From assembly GCF_030913705.1 (NCBI RefSeq), contig NZ_CP133190.1, positions 3,239,501-3,303,500 on the forward strand: 64,000 nt of DNA. Direction: 5' to 3'. Positions 63,268 through 64,000 of the stretch are shown piece by piece; within the stretch, counting starts at the first letter, position 1, and each line of letters starts with the position of its first letter. Below the pieces are notes generated by a model, which made no database searches, had not been told where the DNA came from, and was given only the letters and a program-made list of their open reading frames with translations. Position numbers and translations under genes: made by a program. The stretch is from Anaerocolumna sp. MB42-C2 (GTDB lineage: Bacteria > Bacillota > Clostridia > Lachnospirales > Lachnospiraceae).

Positions 63268-63831
63268 TTATTTTTTCTTGACGCTGTATCCAAAATTACC
63301 CATTAGTTCTCCCAACCCAAAATACTCTCCATGGGAGTAAACAATAGGGTCTGCTTTACTTAAATCAAACTTGCCTTTTGTGTTTAAATAGGAAATATCT
63401 GCATGAACCCCCAAGACTTCCGATATAAACATATCATGAGAACCCAGCTTCATTATTTGCTTCACTTTACATTCTATATTAACCGGACATTCCTGAATCA
63501 ATGGAGCTTTTACCACTTTTGCAGGAACCGGCGTTAATCTCATCTCTTGAAATTTATCTACATCTCTTCCCGATCTGACTCCGCAATAATCTACTGCTTT
63601 CACTAGTTTCTTTGTTGTCAGATTAAGAACAAATTCCTTCGTGTCTTTTATGATATCATAGGATAACCGGCTGGGTCTTACCGATATATATACCATAGCC
63701 GGATTGGTGCAGATGGTACCCGTCCAGGCCACAGTAATTATATTGGGTTTTTCCCCTTCCCTCTGGCAGCTGACCATAACAGCCGGCAGGGGATATAACA
63801 TATTACCGGCTTTCCAAAATTCTTTTTCCAT
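63268..63831 (-). CDS. Flavin reductase-like domain protein
   Basis: 187 residues from the ATG at 63831 with GGGAGG upstream. Split-barrel FMN-binding fold: LYPLPAVMVSCQREGEKPNIITVAWTGTICTNPAMVYISVRPSRLSYD, then EFVLNLTTKKLVKAVDYCGVRSGRDVDKF and IECKVKQIMKLGSHDMFISEVLGV. Relatives are annotated as flavin reductases or flavoredoxins in anaerobes and may shuttle electrons to unknown partners. Single gene at the right end of the window. Confidence 0.9.
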   Translation of the reverse strand: MEKEFWKAGNMLYPLPAVMVSCQREGEKPNIITVAWTGTICTNPAMVYISVRPSRLSYDIIKDTKEFVLNLTTKKLVKAVDYCGVRSGRDVDKFQEMRLTPVPAKVVKAPLIQECPVNIECKVKQIMKLGSHDMFISEVLGVHADISYLNTKGKFDLSKADPIVYSHGEYFGLGELMGNFGYSVKKK

Positions 63832-63849
63832 TAAATTTCCTCCCTGCAC

Positions 63850-64000
63850 TATGAACAGAAAAGATTTCCGATCATTTAGTACATTAATCTGATAAAAGGT
63901 ATATTTCTAATTCTTAATAACTACTATGCTATTTTTATAAAATATTGTATAATAGAATTATATAACATTTAAATTGATAAGCTTTGTCTACCGGTGCAGA
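63850..64000. other. Right-edge intergenic sequence
   Basis: AT-rich, with TATAAT at about 63949-63954 on the plus strand and no good -35. It could be the promoter of a gene beyond the window. Confidence 0.35.

Noticed and set aside
1-64000. Prophage, integrative element or anomalous-composition island
   Set aside because: No integrase, transposase, phage structural genes, tRNA attachment site or abrupt base-composition change was seen; gene content is housekeeping and sporulation.

Overview
The window reads as chromosome from a low-GC, spore-forming, hydrogen-producing member of the Clostridia, most likely Lachnospiraceae. The basis is AT-rich DNA with GGAGG-type ribosome binding sites, a multimeric electron-bifurcating [FeFe]-hydrogenase operon, and many sporulation genes (SpoIIR, a SpoIIQ-like protein, SipL-type SPOCS/LysM protein, YtvI, CotS, a SpoIID-like protein). 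T-box and S-box leaders sit in front of ileS, proS and metK. I saw no rRNA, tRNA, CRISPR array, prophage or transposase.

Layout. 0-6.2 kb: a DRTGG-domain gene and the start of an ATP-binding anti-sigma-like gene point left; a five-gene hydrogenase operon (NuoE-like, orphan HATPase, 2Fe-2S protein, NuoF-like, HydA) points right behind a roughly 375-nt structured leader. 6.3-24.8 kb (all minus): membrane GDPD phosphodiesterase, small protein, degenerate SpoIIQ-like M23 protein, MoxR-DUF58-transglutaminase operon, glycogen phosphorylase plus chemoreceptor, SpoIID-like/PG-binding protein, and type-2 ileS with its T-box. 24.8-44.4 kb: envelope and sporulation genes (secreted protein of unknown function, VanY carboxypeptidase, pncB, plsC, murI-ddl, spoIIR, ispE, SipL, veg, PEGA protein, CotS) and the CCA-adding enzyme. 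44.6-51.9 kb: GH2 glycosidase with divergent AraC regulator, proS with T-box, ytvI, a kinase/ParB-like fusion, nitroreductase. 52-55.3 kb: a TM1266-type hydrogenase-system regulator with a three-gene ABC importer, preceded by a 20-codon ORF that has its own consensus promoter and terminator. 55.5-64 kb: HK/RR pair, metK with S-box, HD-GYP protein, murA, aroK, flavin reductase.

The most interesting unexplained signals are non-coding. (1) The hydrogenase leader holds hairpins with unrelated stems but identical ATAGGCA loops. (2) A multi-hairpin repeat family occurs in at least four copies, three of them starting at the poly-U tract of a terminator, including those of the ileS T-box and metK S-box. 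(3) A second hairpin repeat (TTATCAGAAGTT...) occurs three times. (4) The 20-codon ORF ends in Trp-Trp-stop ahead of the TM1266/ABC operon. At protein level, three enzymes of known fold have lost expected active-site residues (SpoIIQ-like, SpoIID-like, CotS), HydA has TSCSP in loop L1, and one kinase carries a ParB-like tail.
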